Positions 27,679-37,600 of a DNA stretch of 64,000 nucleotides are shown in pieces. The notes under the pieces are model-generated. The model saw only the letters and a program-made list of their open reading frames with translations, had not been told where the DNA came from and ran no database searches. The stretch comes from Aeromonas hydrophila subsp. hydrophila ATCC 7966 (GTDB taxonomy: Bacteria > Pseudomonadota > Gammaproteobacteria > Enterobacterales > Aeromonadaceae), in NCBI RefSeq assembly GCF_000014805.1, contig NC_008570.1, positions 4,372,501 to 4,436,500 of the forward strand, in the 5' to 3' direction. Numbering within the stretch: the first letter of the stretch is position 1; every line of letters starts with the position of its first letter. The position numbers and the translations under genes were made by a program.

Positions 27679-28029
27679 ATGAAAAAACTGACCAAGACCC
27701 TGCTGACCGCCACCCTGATCCTTGGCCTGCCGCTCGGCGCCTATGCCGCCAGCGAAGCCGTCACCACCGCCCAGCCCGGCATGATGACCGACTGCCCGAT
27801 GGACGGCAGCGGCATGATGGGCGGCAAGCACCATGGCGGCCGCCACGACAAGATGGCCCGCATGCAGAACATGACGCCGGAGCAGATCCAGACTCACCTG
27901 CAGCAGCGTTACGACAAGATCGAAGACCCGGCCAAGAAGGCTGAATTCGTGAAAAACCTGAGCCTGCGTGCCGACGGCATGACCAAGCACGCCGAAGCGA
28001 TGAAGCAGTTCGCCGAAGCGCATCAGTAA
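27679..28029 (+). CDS. Met/His-rich periplasmic protein
   Basis: The protein is 116 aa with a signal peptide ending GAYA. Residues about 34-62 are rich in Met and His (GMMTDCPMDGSGMMGGKHHG, GRHDKMARM). A helical part follows with MTPEQIQTHLQQRYDKIED. The helical part is loosely like Spy/CpxP-type periplasmic chaperones, and the Met/His segment could bind Cu, Zn or Ni. Both are inferences from composition. It is driven by promoter repeat B near the two-component system. GCAAGGAGA precedes the ATG. Confidence 0.75.
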   Translation: MKKLTKTLLTATLILGLPLGAYAASEAVTTAQPGMMTDCPMDGSGMMGGKHHGGRHDKMARMQNMTPEQIQTHLQQRYDKIEDPAKKAEFVKNLSLRADGMTKHAEAMKQFAEAHQ

Positions 28030-28042
28030 TTCGACAAGCAGC

Positions 28043-28068
28043 AAAAAGGGGCCCTCGGGCCCCTTTTT
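28043..28068. terminator. Bidirectional terminator
   Basis: AAAAAGGGGCC-CTCG-GGCCCCTTTTTT. It ends the Met/His-rich protein gene and the convergent gene that stops at 28088. Confidence 0.9.
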
Positions 28069-28087
28069 TCATGCACGTCGTTCAGAC

Positions 28088-28507
28088 TCAAGCCTTGGTC
28101 TTGTCGACCAGGTTCAGGGTCTTGACGGTCTCGCCTTCGAACTTGATAAGCACGTTCTTCTGAGCGGCTTCGGCATCCTTGAACAGGGTCTTGGAGGTCT
28201 CTGCCAGCATGGGAGATACCTTGTTCAGGGCGCCCAGGTCATAGGTCCACACTTCCAGACCGGCTTCGGTCTTGGTGCTGGCCGGTGCGCCCAGCTTGTC
28301 CTTGATGGCCTGCTTGTTGGAGCCGCCTTCCTTGATGTCCAGCGCCTTCTTGATTGCTTCATTGGAGGCGCTGTCCATGGCGGAGCCGGCCATCTCTTTG
28401 GCAGTGCTGGTCACGCTGCTGGTCACTGTGTCGGTCAGGGAATCCATCAGACCGGCGTTGGCCATCAGGGGCAGTGCAGTCAGGGCAACCAGGATGCTCT
28501 TTTTCAT
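28088..28507 (-). CDS. Small periplasmic protein of unknown function
   Basis: The protein is 139 aa. The signal peptide MKKSILVALTALPLMANA has no lipobox cysteine. The next 50 residues are Ser/Thr/Ala-rich and probably helical (LTDTVTSSVTSTAKEMAGSA). The C-terminal half has KQAIKDKLGAPASTKTEAGL and NVLIKFEGETVKTLNLVDK, which resembles the small BamE/SmpA fold in pattern; I could not confirm this. It is a single-gene unit. Confidence 0.7.
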   Translation of the reverse strand: MKKSILVALTALPLMANAGLMDSLTDTVTSSVTSTAKEMAGSAMDSASNEAIKKALDIKEGGSNKQAIKDKLGAPASTKTEAGLEVWTYDLGALNKVSPMLAETSKTLFKDAEAAQKNVLIKFEGETVKTLNLVDKTKA

Positions 28508-28666
28508 CGTTTCATGTCTCGCGGGGGATTAAAGAGCGCGCATCAGACCAGCGTACTCGTACGGAGTCAAGATGAGGGTGCGGTCAAGACGCATCCGGGG
28601 GGGATAACCAGAATAATCCGACATGACGGCGGCTTAGCCGGACCACCGACGCCGGCTATGGACGGA

Positions 28667-29668
28667 CTACTCGCAGATCTGGTTCTTGCCCGTCAGCTTG
28701 GCCTGGTAGAGGGCCCGATCCACCCGCACCATCAGCTGGCTCATGTGCTCGTCCGGCTGGTACTCGGCCAGCCCGAAGCTCATGGTGATGTCGAAGTGCT
28801 GGCAGACCCGCGACTGCACCAGCAGCTCCCGCAGCTTGTCGGCGACCAGCCGGCCATCGAGCCGGCCGGTATTGGGCAGCACCACCATGAACTCGTCGCC
28901 GCCCCAGCGGGCAATCAGATCGATTTCGCGGATGTGGCTGCGCACCAGCGCCACTATGTTGATCAGGGTCTGATCCCCGGCGTGGTGGCCGTGGTTGTCG
29001 TTGATCTGCTTGAAGTCATCCACGTCCATTGCGATGACGGAGAAGGGCTGGTGAAAGCGCTTGGCCCGTTCGCACTCCTGGCGGATGGCCCGCTCCAGCC
29101 GGTAGCGGCTGGCGGCACCGGTCAGGGCATCGGTCTCCGCCAGTTGGCGGTTCTCCTCCGCCTTCTGCTGCAACGCCTCGTTGAGCCGCACCAGCTCGGC
29201 GGTGCGCTCGGCAATCTGCTGCTCCAGGGTGTGATTGCGCCGCTCCAGCTGCTCCAGCAGCAGCTTTTGGGCGTGGATGTTGCGATGGGCACCGATCATC
29301 CGGGCCACCGACCCATCCGGGTTGCGGGCGATGACGCGGCCGCAATCCTCGATCCAGATATAATCGCCGGCGCGGCTGCGGCAACGATACTCGACCCGGT
29401 AGTCGGGGGCGGCGCCGCTCAGGTAGGCATCGAAGCTGGCCATCACCCGATCCATGTCGTCGGGGTGGATCACGCTCTCCCAGGTGAAGACGTTGTTGCC
29501 AAGGGAGTGGGCTTCGTAGCCCAGCATCTGATACCAGCCCGGGTTGCGATAGACGAAGCCGGTGTTGGCATTCCAGTCCCAGATCCCGTCGCTCACCACC
29601 GCCAGAATGCCGTGTATCACGGCCTCGCTGACGTCCGAGATCCTGATCGTGTCGCTGTCCTGCAGCAT
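28667..29668 (-). CDS. PAS-GGDEF diguanylate cyclase
   Basis: The protein is 333 aa, cytoplasmic, without membrane segments. A PAS domain (residues about 20-135: GIWDWNANTGFVYRNPGWYQ, IHPDDMDRV, RDGDYIWIE-type motif) is followed by a coiled-coil linker. The GGDEF domain has RWGGDEF preceded by an REID inhibitory site, so product feedback is likely. The ATG at 29668 has AAGGA at 8 nt; the frame is open further upstream. The PAS ligand is unknown. Confidence 0.9.
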   Translation of the reverse strand: MLQDSDTIRISDVSEAVIHGILAVVSDGIWDWNANTGFVYRNPGWYQMLGYEAHSLGNNVFTWESVIHPDDMDRVMASFDAYLSGAAPDYRVEYRCRSRAGDYIWIEDCGRVIARNPDGSVARMIGAHRNIHAQKLLLEQLERRNHTLEQQIAERTAELVRLNEALQQKAEENRQLAETDALTGAASRYRLERAIRQECERAKRFHQPFSVIAMDVDDFKQINDNHGHHAGDQTLINIVALVRSHIREIDLIARWGGDEFMVVLPNTGRLDGRLVADKLRELLVQSRVCQHFDITMSFGLAEYQPDEHMSQLMVRVDRALYQAKLTGKNQICE

Positions 29669-29856
29669 GGAGACCATCCTTGTCTTGCCGCCCCGCAGGG
29701 TGCGGGGCATTCCAGCCTGATGTTGAGAAATGACAGCGGCAGACGGCTGCACAGCCCGCTATCCGTTGATCGATGAAAACCGCCACCGCTTGTTCCGGTT
29801 ATCGGCCGCCATCGGGTTCGTCTGAATAACAGTAGCAACCAGTGTGGCTCAATATT

Positions 29857-30783
29857 TCACCCTTGTCCGGTTTTAAAGGCGGGATGATGCAGGCTGCGAT
29901 AGTGGCTGGGTGCCAACCCGTGCTGGCGTTTGAAGGCGGTGGAGAAGTGGTACTCGTTCTTGAAGCCGCACTGCTCGGCCAGCAGCTTCACCGAGTCGGT
30001 CCGGCTAGCCAGCAAGAGCGCCGCCCGTTGCAGCCGCAGCCGTTGCAATAGCGCCATGGGGGCCAGCGCAAAGTGCTGCTGGCAGAGCCGGTAGAGCTGG
30101 CGTTCGGAAAGATGCAGGGCACCGGCCATGCGCGCTATGTCCCACGGCTCGGTCAGCGCCTCTTTGAGCTGCAATTCGAGGCGCAACGCCAGCCGCTCGC
30201 CACGCCGCTGCCCCTCCCCCTTTTGCAGCAAGCGGCGCAGGTAAAAGCCGAGCTGCTCAACCAGCAGGGCGCTGAGCAGCGGGTCCTGATGGCGCTCCTG
30301 CTCCGCATAGAGGTTCTCGAGCGTGCGCAGCACGGTAGCCTGCTGGGAGGTGCAACCGAGCCGGGGGTGGCTGGCGAAGGCATCCCAGGGGGAGTCCTTG
30401 TGCAGCAGCAGCCACACCAGCTCCCACTCACCCGTCTCGTTCAACGGCTGATCCAACGGCTCGTTCACCTGCTCACTAAGCTGGTAGCAGAGCGGCTCCC
30501 CGGCCGGGATCAGCGCCCACTCGCCGACCTGCAACCGCTCGCGGCGATCCCCCACCTGCACCTCCCCCTCGCCACCCAGGGTCAGCAGAAAGCAGTGCAC
30601 ATCGGCAAAGCGGCGCGCGATGCGGTAGCGAGTCTTGAGACGGGAATAGCCCGCCAGCCACACCTGCTCCTGTGCGAGGGCCGGCAGCAGGCTGTCACAG
30701 CAGATCTGCTCGCGGCAGTCGGGGGAGACATCGACAAGATCGGTGTTGGCAGTTTCAGACATCATCAGGACGGGCTCAGCCAT
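29857..30783 (-). CDS. AraC family transcription regulator
   Basis: The protein is 308 aa. The N-terminal cupin-type sensing domain covers about residues 40-115 (RFADVHCFLLTLGGEGEV, GEWALIPAGEPLCYQL). The C-terminal AraC double helix-turn-helix has IARMAGALHLSERQLYRLCQ and LAEQCGFKNEYHFSTAFKR. It is divergent from the VOC-family gene, 57 bp away, and may regulate it. The start could lie 6-7 codons later at a double ATG, since no clear ribosome site precedes the first. Confidence 0.88.
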   Translation of the reverse strand: MAEPVLMMSETANTDLVDVSPDCREQICCDSLLPALAQEQVWLAGYSRLKTRYRIARRFADVHCFLLTLGGEGEVQVGDRRERLQVGEWALIPAGEPLCYQLSEQVNEPLDQPLNETGEWELVWLLLHKDSPWDAFASHPRLGCTSQQATVLRTLENLYAEQERHQDPLLSALLVEQLGFYLRRLLQKGEGQRRGERLALRLELQLKEALTEPWDIARMAGALHLSERQLYRLCQQHFALAPMALLQRLRLQRAALLLASRTDSVKLLAEQCGFKNEYHFSTAFKRQHGLAPSHYRSLHHPAFKTGQG

Positions 30784-30840
30784 GTCGAAGGAACAGGCCC
30801 CAGCATAACATCAAGGGCATCAAGTCACAGGAGACCAGCC

Positions 30841-31239
30841 ATGCATATCCATCACGTCGCCATCTGGGCGCAGGATCTGGAGGCACTCAAGGCATTCTAC
30901 TGCACCCTGTTTGGCGGGCAGGCCAATGAGCGCTATCACAATCCGAGCAAACAATTCAGCTCTTACTTCGTGCGCTTCGAGGGGGGCGCCAGCCTGGAGC
31001 TGATGCACACCCCCATCCTGTTTCCGGCGGATCTGCACCTGCCACACCCGTTGCAGGGGCTGGCCCATATCGCCTTCTCCCTCGGCAGCGTGGAGGAGGT
31101 GGACAAGATGACCGCCCGCCTCAAGCTGCTCAAGAGCGCCGAGGTGAAACACCTGGACGGCCCCCGCTGGACCGGCGACGGCTATTACGAGAGCACCTTC
31201 CTCGACCCGGAAGGCAACCGGCTGGAGCTCACCATCTAA
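30841..31239 (+). CDS. VOC family protein (glyoxalase/dioxygenase fold)
   Basis: The protein is 132 aa, the length of a single VOC module. Metal ligands typical of the superfamily are present: His5 in MHIHHVAIWA, Glu in LELMH, His in LAHIAFSLG, and Glu in FLDPEGNRLELTI. VOC proteins cover glyoxalases, dioxygenases and antibiotic-resistance proteins; the reaction cannot be assigned. AGGAG precedes the ATG. It probably forms a pair with the divergent AraC regulator. Confidence 0.85.
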   Translation: MHIHHVAIWAQDLEALKAFYCTLFGGQANERYHNPSKQFSSYFVRFEGGASLELMHTPILFPADLHLPHPLQGLAHIAFSLGSVEEVDKMTARLKLLKSAEVKHLDGPRWTGDGYYESTFLDPEGNRLELTI

Positions 31240-31258
31240 TACCTGAATGCTCCCCTCA

Positions 31259-31280
31259 CCCTCTCCCCAACGGGAGAGGG
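31259..31280. repeat. Hairpin CCCTCTCCC-CAAC-GGGAGAGGG
   Basis: A perfect 9-bp stem with a 4-base loop, just after the VOC gene, followed by GATAAAAC. It may end that gene, but it lacks a T run and resembles dispersed intergenic repeats. Confidence 0.5.
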
Positions 31281-31351
31281 GATAAAACAGCATCGGGGAT
31301 ATGATCGCCCACCACACCGGTTTGGCTAACCGCAATCCATCAGCCACATAG

Positions 31352-31377
31352 GTTCGATTAGCGAAGCGTAATCGGAC
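31352..31377. repeat. Intergenic inverted repeat with CGATTA-GCGAAGCG-TAATCG core
   Basis: The arms GTTCGATTA and TAATCGGAC pair with one mismatch around GCGAAGCG. It is of the dispersed intergenic-repeat type and lies between the VOC gene and the AT-rich gene. Confidence 0.5.
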
Positions 31378-31457
31378 AGCGGTAACGGCATTGCTCCCTT
31401 CCCCCGTTTATTAAAAAAGGAGGATAAGGGGCCGAAAAAAGAGATTGCGCGGTAAAC

Positions 31458-31479
31458 GTTGGGCTTCGCTAAGCCCAAC
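31458..31479. repeat. Hairpin GTTGGGCTT-CGCT-AAGCCCAAC
   Basis: A perfect 9-bp stem with a CGCT loop. This hairpin type is common between genes in gammaproteobacteria. It is the third structured repeat in the 334-bp gap before the AT-rich gene; nothing else is visible in that gap. Confidence 0.55.
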
Positions 31480-31573
31480 ATACGAGATTGTTCACGAGGC
31501 AGAGATATTCTCACCCTGTACTCAAAAATTCATCAGTGATACACTTGATGAAAGCAAAAAATGTGACGTCAAT

Positions 31574-32491
31574 ATGTATAAATACATTATTTCAATGTTA
31601 ATTTTAATATGTGCCTCTGGTTTTATAATTGCTTATAGTGATGGTGGTTTTTCAAAATGTGATAGTTCAAGTAGCACAGTTATGCTGTGCTACTTGAACT
31701 ATACAGTCAAAGCTATTCCTAGTTGGCTTGTACCTGCCATAGGGATATTCCTGTCTGCACTTTTCGCTCATGAATTTACAAAAAAAAGAACTCAAGAAGA
31801 TAATATAAAGAAAAGATATGACCAATACACCCAAGACTCTACCTCAATATGTATTGAGCTTGTTAATTGCTTCGAGCAATTATCAGAGATAAAAAGAACT
31901 TATATGAGTGCCATAGGGAATGACGATGATGTGATAAGATGTTTAAAATTATTACATGCATATCCATATAACCTTGCACCATGTAAAACCAGCATGGCAC
32001 CGCTATGTTTCATTACTAAAGAAATGAATAGCCTTAATAAGCATGATGTGTCCAATCCTATTTTTATAGGGAAGGCTGTTTTTAATTACAACACTTTGGT
32101 AAATGAATATGAAAAACTTACAGGATTAGCCAATCAGATACATACATCTTTAGTTAAAGATGGATTGTTGATTATGAATGGTGGCTCTTGTTCTTTTGAT
32201 ATAAAGAAAATCTTTGATGAAAACAAAAAAAGTTTTCATGACATTAACACATTTATAATATTATATGAGAAATTTATTATAGCAATCAACGTTTGCATTG
32301 ACATACTGGCATTAATAATAAATACTCTACCGACTGAAATAGATAAGTATTTTATATCATCATCTCAAGAGCGATTTCTGTTACGTTATACTTTTGACGA
32401 GAGCATATTAATAAATCCACCTAAAGTTAACATAGATGGTGAACTGAAAAATTTAATATTTCGTCTCAATCTGCCTCAAGAAATAGTCTAG
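31574..32491 (+). CDS. AT-rich orphan gene, two-helix membrane protein
   Basis: The protein is 305 aa from the ATG at 31574. The frame is open 129 bp further upstream but runs through a hairpin repeat. Two membrane segments lie near residues 3-22 and 49-67 (IPSWLVPAIGIFLSALFA). A mostly helical cytoplasmic region of about 230 residues follows. Base composition is far more AT-rich than any neighbour, and codons such as ATA, AGA and TTA are common. This points to recent acquisition. No family is recognised and no ribosome site is clear. It sits between the VOC gene and recD. Confidence 0.7.
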   Translation: MYKYIISMLILICASGFIIAYSDGGFSKCDSSSSTVMLCYLNYTVKAIPSWLVPAIGIFLSALFAHEFTKKRTQEDNIKKRYDQYTQDSTSICIELVNCFEQLSEIKRTYMSAIGNDDDVIRCLKLLHAYPYNLAPCKTSMAPLCFITKEMNSLNKHDVSNPIFIGKAVFNYNTLVNEYEKLTGLANQIHTSLVKDGLLIMNGGSCSFDIKKIFDENKKSFHDINTFIILYEKFIIAINVCIDILALIINTLPTEIDKYFISSSQERFLLRYTFDESILINPPKVNIDGELKNLIFRLNLPQEIV

Positions 32492-32547
32492 CTGCATTTC
32501 GCTGAAATATTGATGGCGGTAAATTTCGTTTACCGCCATCCAATAGT

Positions 32548-34602
32548 TCACTCCCCCAACCTCTCCGCCAATCCGGAATAACGCTCGGTCTTTTTTCGTA
32601 CCGCTTGTGCCAGCAGGGCTCGGTCGCCGTAGAGATCGAGGCGCGCCTTGGCGCGGGTGATGCCGGTATAGACCAGCTCGCGGGTCAGCAGTGGGCTGGG
32701 GCTGTCGGGCAACACCAGCACGGTATGGGCAAACTCCGAGCCCTGGGATTTGTGGATGGTCATGGCGTAGACCGTCTCGTGGGGCGGCAAGCGGCTTGGC
32801 AGCAGGGCCCGCAGGGTGCCGTCCGGCTGCTCAAACCATACCTTTAACCGGCCGGTTTCATCGGGCAGGCAGAGCCCCATATCACCGTTGTAGAGGCCGA
32901 CCCCGTGATCGTTGCGCACCACCATCACCGGGCGACCGGCATACCAGTCGCCATCGCAGGCAATCAGGCCGGCCCGTGACAGGGCCAGTTCGAGCCGCTC
33001 GTTGAGCCCCAGCACCCCGAACGGGCCGTCACGCAGGGCGCAGAGGATCTGGAAGCTGTTGAATGCCTTGAACACGGCGGCGGGCGCTTCCCCTGCGCGA
33101 GCCGCCTTCAGATAGCTGCCGTAACCGGCCACCCCCTGGGCAATCAAGGCATCGTAGGCCTCTCCGGCCCAGGGGTGCAGGCTGATATCGGCAAATCCTG
33201 CGCCCCAGACTGATTCCACCGCTGTGGCATCGCCGCTGTTGCAGGCGCGCGCCAGCTGGCCGATGCCGGAGTGCTGATCAAAGCGCCAGCTCTTGGCCAG
33301 CAGGCAGAGGCTGTCGCGCACGGTTGCCCCTGCGGGCGAGCCCTGCAAGCGGTAGCCGGTCTGGCGGGAGAGCCAGTCCGCCTGCGCCGGGCTGATGCCC
33401 TGTTCGATAAAGCTGCAGATATCGCCGAGCACGGCCCCCGCCTCCACCGAGGCGAGCTGATCCTTGTCGCCAAGCAGGATCAGGCGGGCGTGGCTCGGCA
33501 GCGCATCGAGCAGGCGCGCCATCATCGGCAAGTCGACCATGGAGGCCTCATCCACCACCAGCAGGTCGAGGTGCAGCGGGTTGCCCGCGTGGTGGCGGAA
33601 CTGGCTGCGCCCCGGAATGACCCCGAGCAGCCGGTGCAAGGTGCCCGCCTCGGTGGGGATCGCTTCGACCCATTCGGGGGGCAGATCGAGGGCCTGCAGG
33701 GCAGAGCCGATACTCTCGGTCAGGCGCGCCGCCGCCTTGCCGGTGGGGGCCACCAGCCGGATCGCCGGGGCCTTGCCCGCTTGCAGGCCGGTCTCCACCA
33801 GAATGGCGAGCAGTTTGGCAACCGTGGTGGTCTTGCCGGTGCCGGGGCCGCCGGAGATCACCGCAAAGGGGCGCGCCGCCGCGGTGGCCGCCGCCAGCTT
33901 CTGGCCGTTGCAGCAGAGCGCCTCGGGCACCAGCGCATCCAGTTTGCTCAAGTCGCTCGCCGCCTGGGCGCTGGCCAGCAGTCCTTCGATAGCGAGCCAG
34001 TCCACTTCATTCGGGAACACCAGATCGAGATACTTCAGGGTAAAGTGGCGGGCCGAGAAGTCGGGGGCGAGGCGGGCCTTGAGCAGCGCCGCGAACACCA
34101 ACCCGTAGTCGCGGGCAAACAGCCGCGACAGAGCCGGGGCAATCTCCGGCCATTCGGCTCGCTCGCTCAAAGCGCGCAGATGGCGGGCCACCCCCAGTTC
34201 AAAATCGTGGTAGCGGGTGAGGTAGAGCCGCCCGTGCCAGAGCCGCAGCGGCCAGCGCGGGGCGAGCCCCTCATCCTGCTCGCTGCCAACCAGGGGACTC
34301 TCTGCAAACAGGGCGGGCCAGCGGGCAGGATCCGCCAGATCGGCCAGCAGATCCCGACTCTGATCCGGATCCAGCCCGAACGGGCGCAAGGATCCCTTTT
34401 CGTTACCGGAATGCGTCAACATTTCCAGCGGCAGACAGACATGCCCGCGCCCCAGTTCGAAGCAGGCGAGCGCCGCCCCCAGCACCAGCTCGGGACTGCC
34501 GCCTAGGTCGGCCACCAGCCTGGCAAATTGCAGATCCAGCTGGCGGATACGGCCAGCCAGCGCCAGGGCCTTGAGCCGTTCAATCATCATGGTGCCGTTC
34601 AT
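32548..34602 (-). CDS. recD: Exodeoxyribonuclease V, subunit alpha
   Basis: The protein is 684 aa (E. coli RecD 608). It is the 5'-3' helicase of RecBCD. It has Walker A GGPGTGKTTTVAKLL, Walker B LVVDEASMVD, and the UvrD-like C-terminal motif VYAMTIHKSQGSEF. The start overlaps the recB stop by 4 bp (ATGA), so translation is coupled. It is the last gene of recC-recB-recD and is followed by the AT-rich orphan gene in convergent orientation. Confidence 0.97.
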   Translation of the reverse strand: MNGTMMIERLKALALAGRIRQLDLQFARLVADLGGSPELVLGAALACFELGRGHVCLPLEMLTHSGNEKGSLRPFGLDPDQSRDLLADLADPARWPALFAESPLVGSEQDEGLAPRWPLRLWHGRLYLTRYHDFELGVARHLRALSERAEWPEIAPALSRLFARDYGLVFAALLKARLAPDFSARHFTLKYLDLVFPNEVDWLAIEGLLASAQAASDLSKLDALVPEALCCNGQKLAAATAAARPFAVISGGPGTGKTTTVAKLLAILVETGLQAGKAPAIRLVAPTGKAAARLTESIGSALQALDLPPEWVEAIPTEAGTLHRLLGVIPGRSQFRHHAGNPLHLDLLVVDEASMVDLPMMARLLDALPSHARLILLGDKDQLASVEAGAVLGDICSFIEQGISPAQADWLSRQTGYRLQGSPAGATVRDSLCLLAKSWRFDQHSGIGQLARACNSGDATAVESVWGAGFADISLHPWAGEAYDALIAQGVAGYGSYLKAARAGEAPAAVFKAFNSFQILCALRDGPFGVLGLNERLELALSRAGLIACDGDWYAGRPVMVVRNDHGVGLYNGDMGLCLPDETGRLKVWFEQPDGTLRALLPSRLPPHETVYAMTIHKSQGSEFAHTVLVLPDSPSPLLTRELVYTGITRAKARLDLYGDRALLAQAVRKKTERYSGLAERLGE

Positions 34603-37600
34603 GCTTCTACCCCGTTATCCGATACCCCGGCGAGGGCGGGCGCCGCCCCCTCGCCAAACAACCGATCCAGCCCCAGCACCAGCTCACGGCTGGGGCGGGT
34701 ATGGAAAATCCCCCCCTGCGGCATGCCGCGCAGGAACAGATAGAAGACCCCGCCAAAGTGCTGTTCGAAGTCGTAGCCCGGCAGGCGCAGGGCCAGCAGC
34801 CGGTGCAGCGCCAGCGAGTAGAGCTGGTATTGCAGGTCGTAGCGGTGCTCGGCCATTGCCTGCTCCAGCGCCGGGAGGCTGTAATCGGCCGGGCTCATGC
34901 CGAGGTGATTCGATTTGTAGTCGAGCAGATACCAGCGCCCCTGCCACTCGAACACCAGGTCGATAAAGCCCTTGAGCATCCCCTGCACGGTGGCAAAGCT
35001 GAGCGGCTTGTTGCCGCGTGACAGCGGGTCGTGCTGCTGGCAGAGCGCGGTGAGTGCCGGTGCCGTCACCCGCCCCATGGGCAGGAAGAATTCCAGCTCC
35101 ACCTGCTTGCGCTCGGGGGCCAGATCCCGCAGCCGCACCGGCTCGCCAAAGCCTGTCTCCAGCGGGGTATCGAGCACCGCCTCCACCTGCTGTTGCAGCA
35201 CGGGCGCCCAGCTTTCGTCGAAGCCGTCCTGCGCCAGCAGGGTGGCGATGTGCTCCGCCAGCGGCTCGCCGCCGGCGCTTTGAAAATCGATGGTCTCGAA
35301 CAGGCTGTGCAGCAAGGTGCCGGGGCGCGCCCCTTTCGGGAAGGTAAAGATGGAGGGCTGGGGCGCCTCTTCCTGTTGTGCTGTAGACAGGTCGGCAGCC
35401 AATGCAGCCGCCTCGGTCACCACCTCGTCATCGAAGCCGGGATTGGCGAGTACGCCCTTGCTGTGGCCGTGGCCCTGCGCCGCCAGCCCGGAGTAGGAGC
35501 TGATCCACCAGTCCCGCTCAAGGGTGCCGGTAAAGTGGCGCACCTGCGGCTCGCCCAGTTGATCCTCCTCTGCCGCCATGGGGGCCGGGCGGGTGAGCGA
35601 GGGCTCACCGACAGCCACTCCGGGCAGCGCCTGCGTCAGCTCGGTCAGAGCGGTCGCCAGCGTCGCGGCATCCCCCTCCTCGCCCTTTTGCAGCAGGTAG
35701 CCGATGGCGGTGTGGTGCAGGTCGGTCTTCTCCGACTTGCCATTGCCGGAGCGCACCGGCGCCAGCCCCAGCCAGGTGGCGTAAACGCCCCGGGTCAGCG
35801 CCACATAGAGCAGCCGCAGGTCTTCGGCAAGTCGCTCCCGGTCAGCCTCGGCCAGGGATTCCTCGGCACCATTCAGATCGAGCACGGTGCGATTGCCCGC
35901 CCCGTCCGCTTCGTGGAACAGCGGAGTATCGGCAGCACGGTGGCTGCAGATGAAGGGCAGGAACACCAGCGGGTACTCCAGCCCCTTGGATTTGTGGATG
36001 GTGACGATCTGCACCAGCTTGCGCTCGGATTCGAGCCGCAGTACCTGCTCTGCATCCTGGCCGTCGGGACGGCTCGCCGCCTCCCCCAGCCAGCGCAGCA
36101 GGGCATATTCGCCGTCCAGCTCGCAGCTCACCTGTTGCAGCAGCTCGCCGAGGTGGAGGAAGTTGGTCAGCCGCCGCTCGCCGTTCGGGCTCGCCAGCAG
36201 AGAGGAGGCGAGATTGCGCCGGTGCAGCAGGGCGCGCAGCATGGCCAGCACGCCGCGCTTGTGCCAGATCTTGCGGTACTCCATAAACTCCTGCACTGCG
36301 CTCTCCCACGCCCGCTCGTCACTGGCGAGCTCGTCGAGCGCCTTGGCGTCCAGATCGAACAGCCCGGTGGCGAGCGCCGCCCGCAGGCTGCGTTCCTCCC
36401 CCGGGTTCTGGCAGGCGTGCAGAATGAGCAAAATCTCCCGCGCCTCCACCTGCGCCAGCACGCTCTCGCGATTCGACAGGTAGACGGAGGCGATGGCGAG
36501 GCGCGCCAGCTCCTGCTGCACCAGCTTGCCCTCGGCGCCGGTGCGCACCAGCACGGCGATATCCCCGGCCTTCACCGGCTGGTCGCCAATCTGCGCCTTG
36601 CCCGCGCGGGCCAGGGTCAGCAGGCGGTGGATCTCCACCGCCGTGGCGCGGGCCATCCGGCTCTGGTAATCCCCCTTGTTGAAGGTGGGCTGGCCGCTCA
36701 GCTGCCAGCAGTGGAGCACGGGGGCGGCTTCGCCATCCAGCTGCAGCGCCTTGCTCTTGCCCTGCGCCTCCACCGGCAGAAAGGGGATATCCGCCTCGTA
36801 GATAAAAGGATCTTTCGCCCGCTCGAACAGGCCGTTGACCGCCGCCACCAGCGCGCGGCTGGAGCGCCAGTTGCGCCCGAGGGTGTAGTGGGCGCTCACA
36901 TTTCGCCGCGCCTGAATGTAGGTAAAGATGTCGGCGCCGCGAAAGCCGTAGATAGCCTGCTTGGGGTCACCGATCATCAAGAGCGCCGTGTCTGTGTGGC
37001 CACCGTAAAGCCGGTGGAAGATGCGGTACTGCTGGGGGTCGGTATCCTGAAATTCATCGATCATCGCCACCCGGTAGGTGGCGCGAATGCGCTCGCACAG
37101 CCGCTCGCCAAGGCCGGAGCCGAGTGCACCGTCGAGATCTTTCAGCAAGTCATCGAACGAGAGCTGATGGGCTTGCCGCTTGCTGGCCTGCATCCGGCTG
37201 CGCACCACCACCGCCGCCCGTTGCAGGATCAGATCCCGAATGCCGGGGCGACTCGCCAGCAACGCATCAATCTCGCTGAACAGCGGCAGGGTCGGCACTG
37301 CGCCCCCCTTCTTGAGGTTCTCCTCCAGCACCGTCTGGCCGAAGCGCTCCAGCTCCTTGGGAATGGCGTAGCCGCTGTGCTCGTCCTGCGCCCAGTCGGC
37401 TATCTTGGCGAGCCAGCCTTCGTAGTTCTTGCCGGTGTAGCGGCTTACTTGCCCATCCGTCTGGCGGCGGATCTCGTCCCCTTGCGCCAGCCATTCACGC
37501 TTCACCGCCTCAATGCGGGCCATGGCCGCCTGATGGCGGGCGGCGAGGGTCTCGTCCCCCGCCGGCGGGCGCATCTCCAGCTCGCTGTTGTCGAGCCAGC

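Noticed and set aside
31259..31479. Hairpin repeats considered as insertion-sequence ends
   Set aside because: They are three unrelated hairpins without a transposase or target duplications, and match the style of dispersed intergenic repeats.
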